In this document: positions 6,421 to 12,055 of the stretch, piece after piece | Position numbering within the stretch: the stretch's first letter is position 1 | Layout: every line of letters begins with the position of its first letter | Assembly (NCBI GenBank): GCA_002684375.1 | Contig: NYVC01000057.1 | Span: 1-12,055 of the forward strand | Source: Marinovum sp. | GTDB taxonomy: Bacteria > Pseudomonadota > Alphaproteobacteria > Rhodobacterales > Rhodobacteraceae | DNA: 12,055 nt | Direction: 5' to 3' | Notes under the pieces: generated by a model | Told to the model about the DNA's origin: nothing | The model's input: only the letters and a program-made list of their open reading frames with translations | Databases searched by the model: none | Program-made: the position numbers and the translations under genes

Positions 6421-7532
6421 GTAACTTTCCCTCTCTCCGAGATGTCAGTGCTGTTTGTTTCGATCAACGCCCCCGTCTGCTTGTCAAAGATCAATGCAGA
6501 AGCTGCTTCTATGGCAACAAAAGCTTCCCCTCCCGCTGGGCCTTGAGTCCCTGACGGGCGAGAGGCCATAATTTCTCGGCCCCGTGCCGTTAGGCACAGA
6601 TTAACAGTTTTCTCGTTGAGCGGCGTTTCAGCCTCCACAGTTACAGGCACGGCGCTTTTGTGATCTCTATCGACAAAGAGAACCGATTCTGGCCGGATAC
6701 CAAGGCAACATTCGAGGCCCACAACCGAGGCGTAGCTTGCATCAAGGTCAATCCGCTTTTCAGAAATCAAAGCAAACACACCAGAAGCATCTTTCTGCAG
6801 TGTCACGTCGAGAAGATTGATAACCGGATCGCCAAACAGCCGCGCAATTTCAACATTCGCCGGGGTCAGATAAATCGCTTCCGGTGTGCCAATCTGCTGG
6901 ATCACTCCGCCATTAATGACGGCAATCTGGTCTCCAAAGGCCATTGCCTCTTTATAGTCTTGCGTCACGTAAATGACGGTCGCGTTCTGTTCATAAAGAA
7001 GATTGGGTAACTCCAAACGCATTTCAAAGCGCAATTTTGCATCAACATTCCGTAAGGGGTCGTCAAGCAGAAGAATTTTGGGCTTACCTGCGAGAGCGCG
7101 TGCCAAAGCTGTCCTTTGCTTTTGACCATTTGACAGCTCTTTCGGTTTGTGCTTGAGAACGTGGTCAATCTTTAGCAGCTTGGCAAGACCCTGCACACCC
7201 GCTTGGATCGCAGACTTATCCTTTTTTTGTGCAGTCAGCGGACTTGCAATGTTAGCATGTGCATCCATGTGTGGAAACAGAGCAAAGTTCTGAAATGCCA
7301 TCCCAATATTTCGGTCCTCCGGCTCTACACCATCAACGTCCATACCAGAGATTTTGATGTGCCCCTCATCCGGCTCAATCACGCCAGAAATCAGGCGTAA
7401 TAGAACTGTTTTTCCTGCCCCGGACGGCCCAAACAGCACAAGCGTTTTACCTTCGGGCACATATAATGACACGCGATCGAGAACTTTGTCGTCTTTAAAG
7501 TTCTTGCTGATTTCGTTTAATTCAAGCGACAT
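6417..7532 (-). CDS. mptD: Polyol ABC transporter ATPase MptD, with degenerate catalytic motifs
   Basis: The 371-residue protein has the ABC ATPase domain (about 1-235) followed by a TOBE-type C-terminal region. Walker A is GPSGAGKT (35-42) and the Q-loop Gln is Q81 in AFQNF. The signature is LSNGQ (133-137), with Asn replacing the first Gly after Ser. Walker B is ILLLDDP, so the catalytic Glu is Asp (D158). The H-loop reads VTQDYKEAM with Gln (Q191) in place of His. The Asp and Gln replacements are the ones known from degenerate sites in heterodimeric ABC transporters such as TAP1, so MptD is probably a weak hydrolase working as the partner of MptE. The start at 7532 comes 3 bases after the mptC stop, and its end overlaps mptE by four bases. 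Glycerol-type GlpS is a related alternative, but the neighbours favour polyol uptake. Confidence 0.8.
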   Translation of the reverse strand: MSLELNEISKNFKDDKVLDRVSLYVPEGKTLVLFGPSGAGKTVLLRLISGVIEPDEGHIKISGMDVDGVEPEDRNIGMAFQNFALFPHMDAHANIASPLTAQKKDKSAIQAGVQGLAKLLKIDHVLKHKPKELSNGQKQRTALARALAGKPKILLLDDPLRNVDAKLRFEMRLELPNLLYEQNATVIYVTQDYKEAMAFGDQIAVINGGVIQQIGTPEAIYLTPANVEIARLFGDPVINLLDVTLQKDASGVFALISEKRIDLDASYASVVGLECCLGIRPESVLFVDRDHKSAVPVTVEAETPLNEKTVNLCLTARGREIMASRPSGTQGPAGGEAFVAIEAASALIFDKQTGALIETNSTDISERGKVT

Positions 7533-7535
7533 ATT

Positions 7536-8393
7536 CTAGCCCTTCACTGCGCCAAGTGACAAACCTTCGACGAGATAGCGCTGTGCATATAAAGCAAGCG
7601 CAAAAGTCGGCGCAATCGATAGCATAATGCCCGCAGCAATCTGTCCGTAGTTAATGCCCGAAGCGGTTATAAAAGCCAAAGCACCCACCGTGACGGGCTG
7701 TTTGTCCGCAGAGGCAAGGACCAGCGCGAAGATAAAATTGTTCCACGCGAAGATGAACGCCAGCAAACCAGCAGCAGCGATACCTGGGCCAGCTAATGGC
7801 AGCGCTATTTTACGAAATGTGGCCCAGAATCCATGACCCGCGATGCGGTATGCATATTCAATATCGGCTGGAATATCTTCGAAATAGCCACGTACAATCC
7901 ATAAGATCAGCGGCAGAACGATCAATTGGTAAACCCAGATCAGGCCGCCATAGGTATCCGCTAGTCCGATCTTCTGAAAGTAGATTGTCAGAGGCAATAG
8001 AACCAGCAGAGGCGGTGCGAACCTAAACGATAGCAGCGTGAAAGCGATATCTTCCGAACCCCGGAACTTCAACCGTGCGAAGGCATAGGCCGCCGGAACG
8101 CCCAGAATTAGGCCCACTGTCACTGAGGTCACGGAAAGAAACAATGAGTTGAAAAGGTTCGACATAAAAGCGATTTCGAGTGTCGCTGTACTGCCTTCCA
8201 ACCGACCAGAGATCAAGGCTTTGTAATTTACCAGCGTCGGTTCGAAAAATAGCGAAGGAGGAACCCGTAATATCGTTTCGTTTGTCTGGAAAGACATTAG
8301 AAAGATCCACAAAATTGGAAACATAAAGAACAAAATAATCGCCGTGATCGCCAGACCGCGTAAGACTCTCTCGAGGGTGCCAGTGGTTTGCAT
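7536..8393 (-). CDS. mptC: Polyol ABC transporter permease MptC (MalG type)
   Basis: This 285-residue inner-membrane protein belongs to the binding-protein-dependent permease family, with a MalG-like size and layout. Hydrophobic segments lie near residues 13-34, 82-106, 116-138, 148-168, 205-226 and 250-271. The cytoplasmic EAA-type loop, where the ATPases dock, is visible at 179-200: IEYAYRIAGHGF, conserved G186, and ALPL at the end. Together with MptB it should form the channel for erythritol and related polyols. A ribosome site AGGAA lies 8 bases before the ATG at 8393, within the end of mptB. The gene follows mptB after 13 bases and precedes mptD by 3. Confidence 0.87.
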   Translation of the reverse strand: MQTTGTLERVLRGLAITAIILFFMFPILWIFLMSFQTNETILRVPPSLFFEPTLVNYKALISGRLEGSTATLEIAFMSNLFNSLFLSVTSVTVGLILGVPAAYAFARLKFRGSEDIAFTLLSFRFAPPLLVLLPLTIYFQKIGLADTYGGLIWVYQLIVLPLILWIVRGYFEDIPADIEYAYRIAGHGFWATFRKIALPLAGPGIAAAGLLAFIFAWNNFIFALVLASADKQPVTVGALAFITASGINYGQIAAGIMLSIAPTFALALYAQRYLVEGLSLGAVKG

Positions 8394-8406
8394 TACGGGT
8401 ATTCCT

Positions 8407-9330
8407 CTATGCGTCGCCGCGCGCTTTTTCGCGCAGTCGGAGCCAGTTCTTGATGAAGATGTTCGACAGGAAATAGGTGATCGCCCAGAGGATCATTAAG
8501 AGTGCAGCCGAACGTCCAACATTCGTCGATTGGAAAAAGTTCAGATAAGCCTCTACCTGAAACACAGTTAGTCTGTCACCGGGACCGCCTTGGGTCATTG
8601 CGTATATGATATCAAACTGCTGAATCGACTCGATTACACGAAATAAGGTTGCAGTCAAAAGAAAGGGGGTCAGCATAGGAAGTGTAATCCGCCAGAAAAC
8701 ATACAGGCGGGGCACCCCGTCCAACTCTGCCGCTTCAAAAGGTTGTCTTGGCAGAGATCTGAGGCCGGCAAGCAGCAAGATCATGATGAATGGCGTATAG
8801 ACCCACACATCGACGATCACCACTGTTAATAAGGCAGTTGAGGGATCAGAAGCCCACCGCATGTCCTGTATCCCTATTGATTCGGCAGCATAGCTCAGCA
8901 CTCCAAAACCAGGGTTGGTCATCAATTTCCACATCAAAGCCGCAAGCGCAGGCGCCGTCATCAGCGGCATGAGTAACATGATCGACACAAAATTATTAAA
9001 GCGCGTGCGCCGGTGTAAAAGCAGCGCAATGCCAAGGCCAAACAACAATTCCACCCCAACGGTCACAAACGCGTAAGACATCGAGACTTTCAGCGTGTTC
9101 CAAAAAGAGGGATCCGTCATGAAGTTTAGGTAATTTTCACCCCAATTGTATTTACGCGCCCAAGGCTGCGAAAGTCGGTAGCGCTGTAAAGAATAAGCCA
9201 CAGCCGTGAAAAACGGAATAAGAATTCCGATACAAGTCAACAGTGCCGGCAAGCTCAAAAGGTACGGCAGATACTTCTTGTTAAGCTTTAGCTTTCGCCT
9301 TGGTTGATGCCCAGCGGTTGCGCTTGTCAT
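8407..9330 (-). CDS. mptB: Polyol ABC transporter permease MptB (MalF type)
   Basis: The 307-residue protein is a sugar-type ABC permease. A basic cytoplasmic N-terminus (residues 1-20) precedes a membrane segment at about 21-47. Further hydrophobic segments lie near 84-106, 113-136, 166-190, 219-234 and 274-295. The EAA loop is clear at 199-218: EAAELDGVPR, then RITLPM. The periplasmic-side motif YAMTQGGPGDRL (243-254) is typical of MalF/UgpA-like permeases. It should form the transport channel with MptC. Its ATG at 9330 is 118 bases after the mptA stop, the widest gap in the operon, and that gap holds a strong hairpin. The ribosome site is weak (AAGAAAGA), consistent with less translation than mptA. 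Confidence 0.87.
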   Translation of the reverse strand: MTSATAGHQPRRKLKLNKKYLPYLLSLPALLTCIGILIPFFTAVAYSLQRYRLSQPWARKYNWGENYLNFMTDPSFWNTLKVSMSYAFVTVGVELLFGLGIALLLHRRTRFNNFVSIMLLMPLMTAPALAALMWKLMTNPGFGVLSYAAESIGIQDMRWASDPSTALLTVVIVDVWVYTPFIMILLLAGLRSLPRQPFEAAELDGVPRLYVFWRITLPMLTPFLLTATLFRVIESIQQFDIIYAMTQGGPGDRLTVFQVEAYLNFFQSTNVGRSAALLMILWAITYFLSNIFIKNWLRLREKARGDA

Positions 9331-9398
9331 GGTTTATCTTTCTTGTATCCGCTTGGGGAGACGGACAATTTTTGGTGGTTTAAATGTCAGCAGAACGT

Positions 9399-9430
9399 CC
9401 CGCCGCCAATCAATGTTTGAGGGCGACGGG
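9399..9430 (-). other. Strong RNA hairpin between mptA and mptB
   Basis: In the minus-strand transcript, CCCGUCGCC (9430-9422) can pair with GGCGGCGGG (9407-9399) over 9 positions, eight Watson-Crick pairs and one G-U. One more U-A pair is possible outside, and UCAA/UUGA can pair within the loop. No U-run follows, so it does not look like a Rho-independent terminator. A stem just after a solute-binding protein gene commonly protects the upstream mRNA from 3' exonucleases and so raises binding protein over permease; that role is inferred here. Confidence 0.6.
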
Positions 9431-9448
9431 AAGGGTAGGGTTCGGGAG

Positions 9449-10894
9449 TTAACCCAGCCCTGACTCTTTGAGTTGTCTGTCAACGCTCTGCGCAAGTTGA
9501 TCGAGACCCTCGTCCACGGGGACTTCGTTTGCCACCATCTTCTGCAAGGTGGCTGCCCATTCCGTCGTCAGATCGAAGAATAACGGTTGAGCTGTGAAGT
9601 GGATTTTCGCACCCGGAGCCGACAGGTCGTGCATGTCCACATAACCTGAATAGCTTTTGTCTAGCCGTGCACGAAAACCAGCATCAGCCCATACAGATTT
9701 GCGCACGGGATTGACAAAATCCATTTCCGTAGCACCAAACAGGCCATGCTCAGGCCCAGAAGCCCACTGCATAAAGTACCATGCTGCATCCTTTTTCTTC
9801 GATGCATTCGCCATTGCAAGTGACCAAATCCAGATGTTTGGCGTTGGCGCGTTCGCATCGGGGTTTGCCGCAAACGGTGCAAACGACAAATTACCCGCTT
9901 CGGCGTTGTCCCCACCATTCATGAAATAGCCTAGAATATCAGCGTCAAAAATCATCGCGGATTTGCCTGCGCCCAAGTCAGTACCGGCTTGATACCATGT
10001 GTGGGTCGACCAATCAGGTGCACCACTTTCCTGGATCATCTTGACCCATTTTTCATGCATCATGCGCGATACGTCTGTATTCATCGCCGCTGACAATTTT
10101 CCATCTGCGCCGACGTTTAGATCTTTCTGACCGAAGTTTGCGTAAGCAGACAGAAAACCGGGGTGGATCGTTGCCCAAGACCGTGAGCCGCGCACACCAA
10201 TCCCGTAAACACCGTCAAGTTTGGATTTTGCCTCAGACGCTGTGCCTAACAATTCATCAAGGTTGGTTGGAACCGTCAAACCTGCTTCATTGAACATTCG
10301 ACTATTGTAGGTCAGGTTATTCTGCTCATAGCCCCATGGAATACACCATTGCTTGGCATCATCTGATCCAAGCGCACCGCCAGGCTGGCCGTTCCACGCA
10401 CAAGAATCGCGGACGCCTTCCAGCATATCTTCCCAATTGTAATCTGGATTGGTCTTGGACGAATCGCCGATATATTCGTTGAGGTCATCAATCCAACCAG
10501 CAGGCCCGTATGTCCATGTCATATATGCCCCTGTCATGAAGGCATCATATTCGCTGGAGCCTGATGAAAGTGCTGCAGTCACTTTATCGAAATAGACATC
10601 CTCTGGGAAAATGTCGTATTGCACGTCCATGCCGGTGAGCTCTTTGAAGTTATCAATGTTAGCAATCATTGCGTCGGCATAGGGGTGTTGGTTTAAAAGA
10701 AGCTTCACGGTGGTACCCGCGTGCTTCTGCCAGTCAAAACCATTTTGGGCCAAAGCCTGTGTGGCGGCGGCGTTAACCAGCACCCCAGCTGCTGCTGCCG
10801 TGACACCCATAGATGCCATTCCGCGCAGCATGGAGCGTCTGCTGACCTTTCCCGCTATGTAGGATTGAGCTAGCTGTTTTTCTTTATAGTACAT
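9449..10894 (-). CDS. mptA: Polyol ABC transporter solute-binding protein MptA, Tat-exported
   Basis: This is a family 1 extracellular solute-binding protein. I place the start at the ATG at 10894 (481 residues) and not at the in-frame ATG at 10900. The ribosome site GGGAGG at 10901-10906 abuts the first ATG but sits 6 bases from the second. The N-terminus carries a twin-arginine signal: KVSRRSML, then a hydrophobic stretch MASMGVTAAAAGVLVNAAA, and a likely cleavage site ALA|Q about 49 residues in. The mature protein has the usual mixed domains, with aromatic-rich parts such as DAFMTGAYMTWTYGPAGW and PNIWIWSLAMAN that suit polyol binding. In Rhizobiales MptA delivers erythritol, adonitol and arabitol to the permease from the periplasm. 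It follows eryD after 21 bases and is the first transporter gene. Its substrate is inferred from the neighbours, not from sequence. Confidence 0.84.
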   Translation of the reverse strand: MYYKEKQLAQSYIAGKVSRRSMLRGMASMGVTAAAAGVLVNAAATQALAQNGFDWQKHAGTTVKLLLNQHPYADAMIANIDNFKELTGMDVQYDIFPEDVYFDKVTAALSSGSSEYDAFMTGAYMTWTYGPAGWIDDLNEYIGDSSKTNPDYNWEDMLEGVRDSCAWNGQPGGALGSDDAKQWCIPWGYEQNNLTYNSRMFNEAGLTVPTNLDELLGTASEAKSKLDGVYGIGVRGSRSWATIHPGFLSAYANFGQKDLNVGADGKLSAAMNTDVSRMMHEKWVKMIQESGAPDWSTHTWYQAGTDLGAGKSAMIFDADILGYFMNGGDNAEAGNLSFAPFAANPDANAPTPNIWIWSLAMANASKKKDAAWYFMQWASGPEHGLFGATEMDFVNPVRKSVWADAGFRARLDKSYSGYVDMHDLSAPGAKIHFTAQPLFFDLTTEWAATLQKMVANEVPVDEGLDQLAQSVDRQLKESGLG

Positions 10895-10900
10895 TTTCAT

Positions 10901-10906
10901 CCTCCC
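10901..10906 (-). promoter_or_regulatory. Ribosome binding site deciding the mptA start
   Basis: GGGAGG on the minus strand directly abuts an ATG at 10900 (no spacer) and lies 6 bases before a second in-frame ATG at 10894. Only the second has normal spacing, so the annotated protein should lose its first two residues. It is the strongest ribosome site I see in the operon, fitting high expression of the binding protein. Confidence 0.7.
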
Positions 10907-10915
10907 TTGGATTGC

Positions 10916-11866
10916 TTAGTTTATGAGCGCTTTAGCAGTACGCTCGTCCGTAACGAGGCCATCAAGTAGGCCACTTCTTAGTATAGATCCGATGGCTCGA
11001 ATCTTCTCATTACCGCCTCCCACGGCGACAATTCTGCTTGTTTTCAAAGCTTCCAAGTGAACTGAAAGCGTGCGATCCGACAGCTCAGTTTGAACGAGCG
11101 CCCCCCGCTCATCAAAGAAATGACCAATGAGTTCTCCGACACCCCCTTGATCGCGGACCTCTTGCATGGCGCTTTGCGGAAGCACGCCCGCGGTGACCGT
11201 CATCGCCGTCATCTCCACAGTGCCTATACCCACAAATTTCAACGAAGAGGCGGCGGCCATTTTGTTGACTTCTGGCACCCCGCGTTGCTGTAACATAACG
11301 TTGCGGTCATTTGCAGTGTTAGCGAAAAACGGGACGGGCATGAAATACGCTTCTGCACCGGTTTTCTCGGCAAGCTTATGCATCACGTCGTGGGGGTTGG
11401 CGGCAAAATTTCGAGTCAAACCACCCAATAAAGAGACAAACTTGATGTCTCCTGCGTTTATTCTTCTCATCTCACGGACGCATGAAGCAAGCGTCCGACC
11501 ATTGCCAACTCCAATAACATCGTTCGCGCCGCCCTCGATTTCCCGGCTAAGAAAATGTGCGCCTGCGATGCCAAGAGCGCGGAGTGGCAACCCAACTTCG
11601 TCCAAATCCGGGACGACTTCGCAATATGAAAGCCTGTGGAGATTACTCAACTGCATTTCGAGCGCTGCACATTCGGCAATTTTTCCATCAAAACTGACCT
11701 TAACAATTCCGTCTTGATTGGCACGATTAATTAACCGATGGGCCTTGATCTTGGTAACACCTAGCCGCTTTGCCACATCTGTTTGGGACAAGCCTCCGCC
11801 ATAGTGCAGCCAAGCTGCCCGGGTTGAGAGGCTCAATTCTTCATCATATTTAACGGTTTTTATCAT
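10916..11866 (-). CDS. eryD: SorC-family transcriptional regulator EryD
   Basis: The 316-residue protein matches EryD in length and plan. The N-terminal helix-turn-helix is at about 26-47 (LSQTDVAKRLGVTKIKAHRL). A sugar-phosphate-isomerase-like effector domain fills 65-316, with VIGVGNGRTLASCVREM (117-133), GELIGHFFDERG (244-255) and VAVGGGNEKIRAIGSILRSG (280-299), all SorC family landmarks. The segment AAWLHYGGGLSQTDVAKRLG is very like Brucella EryD as I remember it, a repressor released by erythritol. Here eryD is the first gene, only 21 bases before mptA, so it probably controls the whole operon and its own expression. Operator candidates lie 26-60 bases upstream of its start. The ATG at 11866 has a poor ribosome site; no better in-frame start is visible. 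Confidence 0.85.
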   Translation of the reverse strand: MIKTVKYDEELSLSTRAAWLHYGGGLSQTDVAKRLGVTKIKAHRLINRANQDGIVKVSFDGKIAECAALEMQLSNLHRLSYCEVVPDLDEVGLPLRALGIAGAHFLSREIEGGANDVIGVGNGRTLASCVREMRRINAGDIKFVSLLGGLTRNFAANPHDVMHKLAEKTGAEAYFMPVPFFANTANDRNVMLQQRGVPEVNKMAAASSLKFVGIGTVEMTAMTVTAGVLPQSAMQEVRDQGGVGELIGHFFDERGALVQTELSDRTLSVHLEALKTSRIVAVGGGNEKIRAIGSILRSGLLDGLVTDERTAKALIN

Positions 11867-11891
11867 CAGATTCGGTCACACCCACCCAATA

Positions 11892-11905
11892 TGTAAACTG
11901 TTACA
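11892..11905. promoter_or_regulatory. Perfect inverted repeat, candidate operator 1
   Basis: TGTAA ACTG TTACA is a perfect inverted repeat (5-base arms, 4-base centre) 26 bases upstream of the eryD start. It resembles sugar-regulator operators of the TGTAA-N4-TTACA shape. It is a candidate site for EryD; the binding itself is inferred. Confidence 0.45.
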
Positions 11906-11909
11906 CCTA

Positions 11910-11925
11910 TTGAAATTTATTTCAA
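11910..11925. promoter_or_regulatory. Perfect inverted repeat, candidate operator 2
   Basis: TTGAAAT TT ATTTCAA is a perfect inverted repeat with 7-base arms and a 2-base centre. Its centre lies 19 bases from that of the repeat at 11892-11905, about two helix turns, so both would face the same side of the DNA. This fits cooperative binding by an oligomeric SorC-type regulator controlling the eryD operon. Confidence 0.5.
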
Positions 11926-11938
11926 CAAATTTTCTATT

Positions 11939-11965
11939 ATTGTAATTTTCCGGCGAAATCTGCAA
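11939..11965 (-). promoter_or_regulatory. Possible promoter of the eryD operon
   Basis: On the minus strand a -35-like TTGCAG (11965-11960) and a -10-like TACAAT (11944-11939) are separated by 15 bases, shorter than the preferred 17. Transcription would start near 11932, placing the repeat at 11910-11925 just downstream, as expected for repression. The match is partial and alphaproteobacterial promoters are variable, so this is a weak call. It lies within a few bases of the putative insertion-sequence end at 11970. Confidence 0.3.
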
Positions 11966-11969
11966 ATTC

Positions 11970-12055
11970 GGACCCTGCTTTGTTGCATAAATGGGCTGAT
12001 GGGATTCACTGTATGAATCCAGCGTGATAGTTGAGTGAGATGAGCAGTTGGGCCC
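11970..12055 (+). mobile_element. Probable left end of an IS5-family (IS903-like) insertion sequence
   Basis: From 11970 the sequence reads GGACCCTGCTTTGTTGCATA and then AATGGGCTGATGGG. From memory, CTTTGTTGCATAAAT resembles the terminal repeats of IS903-group IS5 elements, which begin GGCTTTGTTG. A perfect hairpin repeat (GGATTCA, 5-base loop, TGAATCC) lies at 12002-12020. An ATG at 12040 (ATG AGC AGT TGG GCC) could begin the transposase, but only five codons are visible. The element would run out of the right edge, diverging from eryD. Target duplications and the other terminal repeat are outside the window, so the exact boundary is uncertain. Confidence 0.5.

Noticed and set aside
9399-9430. 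Rho-independent terminator after mptA
   Set aside because: The stem is strong but no U-run follows in the transcript, and the permease genes downstream need the same transcript.
837-10900. Glycerol (glpD with glpSTPQUV) operon instead of erythritol
   Set aside because: The transporter layout and GlpD-type enzyme are similar, but the kinase is EryA-like and not GlpK, the regulator is EryD-like SorC and not GlpR, the small membrane gene glpU is absent, and the binding protein is shorter than I recall for GlpV.
11166-11717. Plus-strand reading frame of 183 codons
   Set aside because: It is the antisense shadow of eryD, which has clear helix-turn-helix and SorC motifs. The product is Ser/Pro/Arg-rich with no family pattern.

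Overview
The window looks like an accessory region of an alphaproteobacterial chromosome or large plasmid, most likely from Rhodobacterales (Roseobacter group). This rests on the character of the proteins, the match to a polyol locus known from rhizobia, Brucella and roseobacters, and the integrase and insertion-sequence traces at the two ends. The assignment comes from memory of these families; no search was run.

Almost all of the window (about 837-11866) is one tightly packed, leftward-reading set of ten genes that matches the erythritol (ery/mpt) catabolic locus. In transcription order it holds: eryD (SorC-family regulator); mptA (Tat-exported solute-binding protein); mptB and mptC (inner-membrane permeases); mptD and mptE (two different ATPases); eryA (FGGY-family erythritol kinase); a D-isomer-specific 2-hydroxyacid dehydrogenase; a 105-residue protein I do not recognise; and eryB (GlpD-type flavoprotein polyol-phosphate dehydrogenase). 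Most junctions are 2-22 bases or four-base ATGA overlaps, so this is probably one transcript of about 11 kb. The expected flow is polyol uptake by MptABCDE, phosphorylation by EryA, and oxidation to a tetrulose phosphate by EryB, with EryD controlling the operon from its first position. The later isomerases of the Brucella pathway (EryC, TpiB, RpiB) are not in the window. A 2-hydroxyacid dehydrogenase and a small unknown protein sit between kinase and dehydrogenase instead.

The left edge (1-836) is a mobile-element boundary. It has the N-terminus of a tyrosine recombinase reading out of the window, an 18-base copy of the 3' end of a tRNA-Gly gene (a probable attachment site) just upstream of it, and a small gene that appears broken by a one-base deletion next to eryB. 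The right edge (about 11970-12055) looks like the start of an IS5-family insertion sequence about 100 bases upstream of eryD. The short gap between them carries two perfect inverted repeats that are good operator candidates.

Points most worth a second look: the hydroxyacid dehydrogenase and unknown protein inside an erythritol operon without isomerases; the asymmetric ATPase pair (MptD has Asp for the Walker B Glu and Gln for the H-loop His, MptE has Glu in the Q-loop and D-loop); the paired inverted repeats before eryD; a strong hairpin between mptA and mptB; and the tRNA-Gly attachment remnant.
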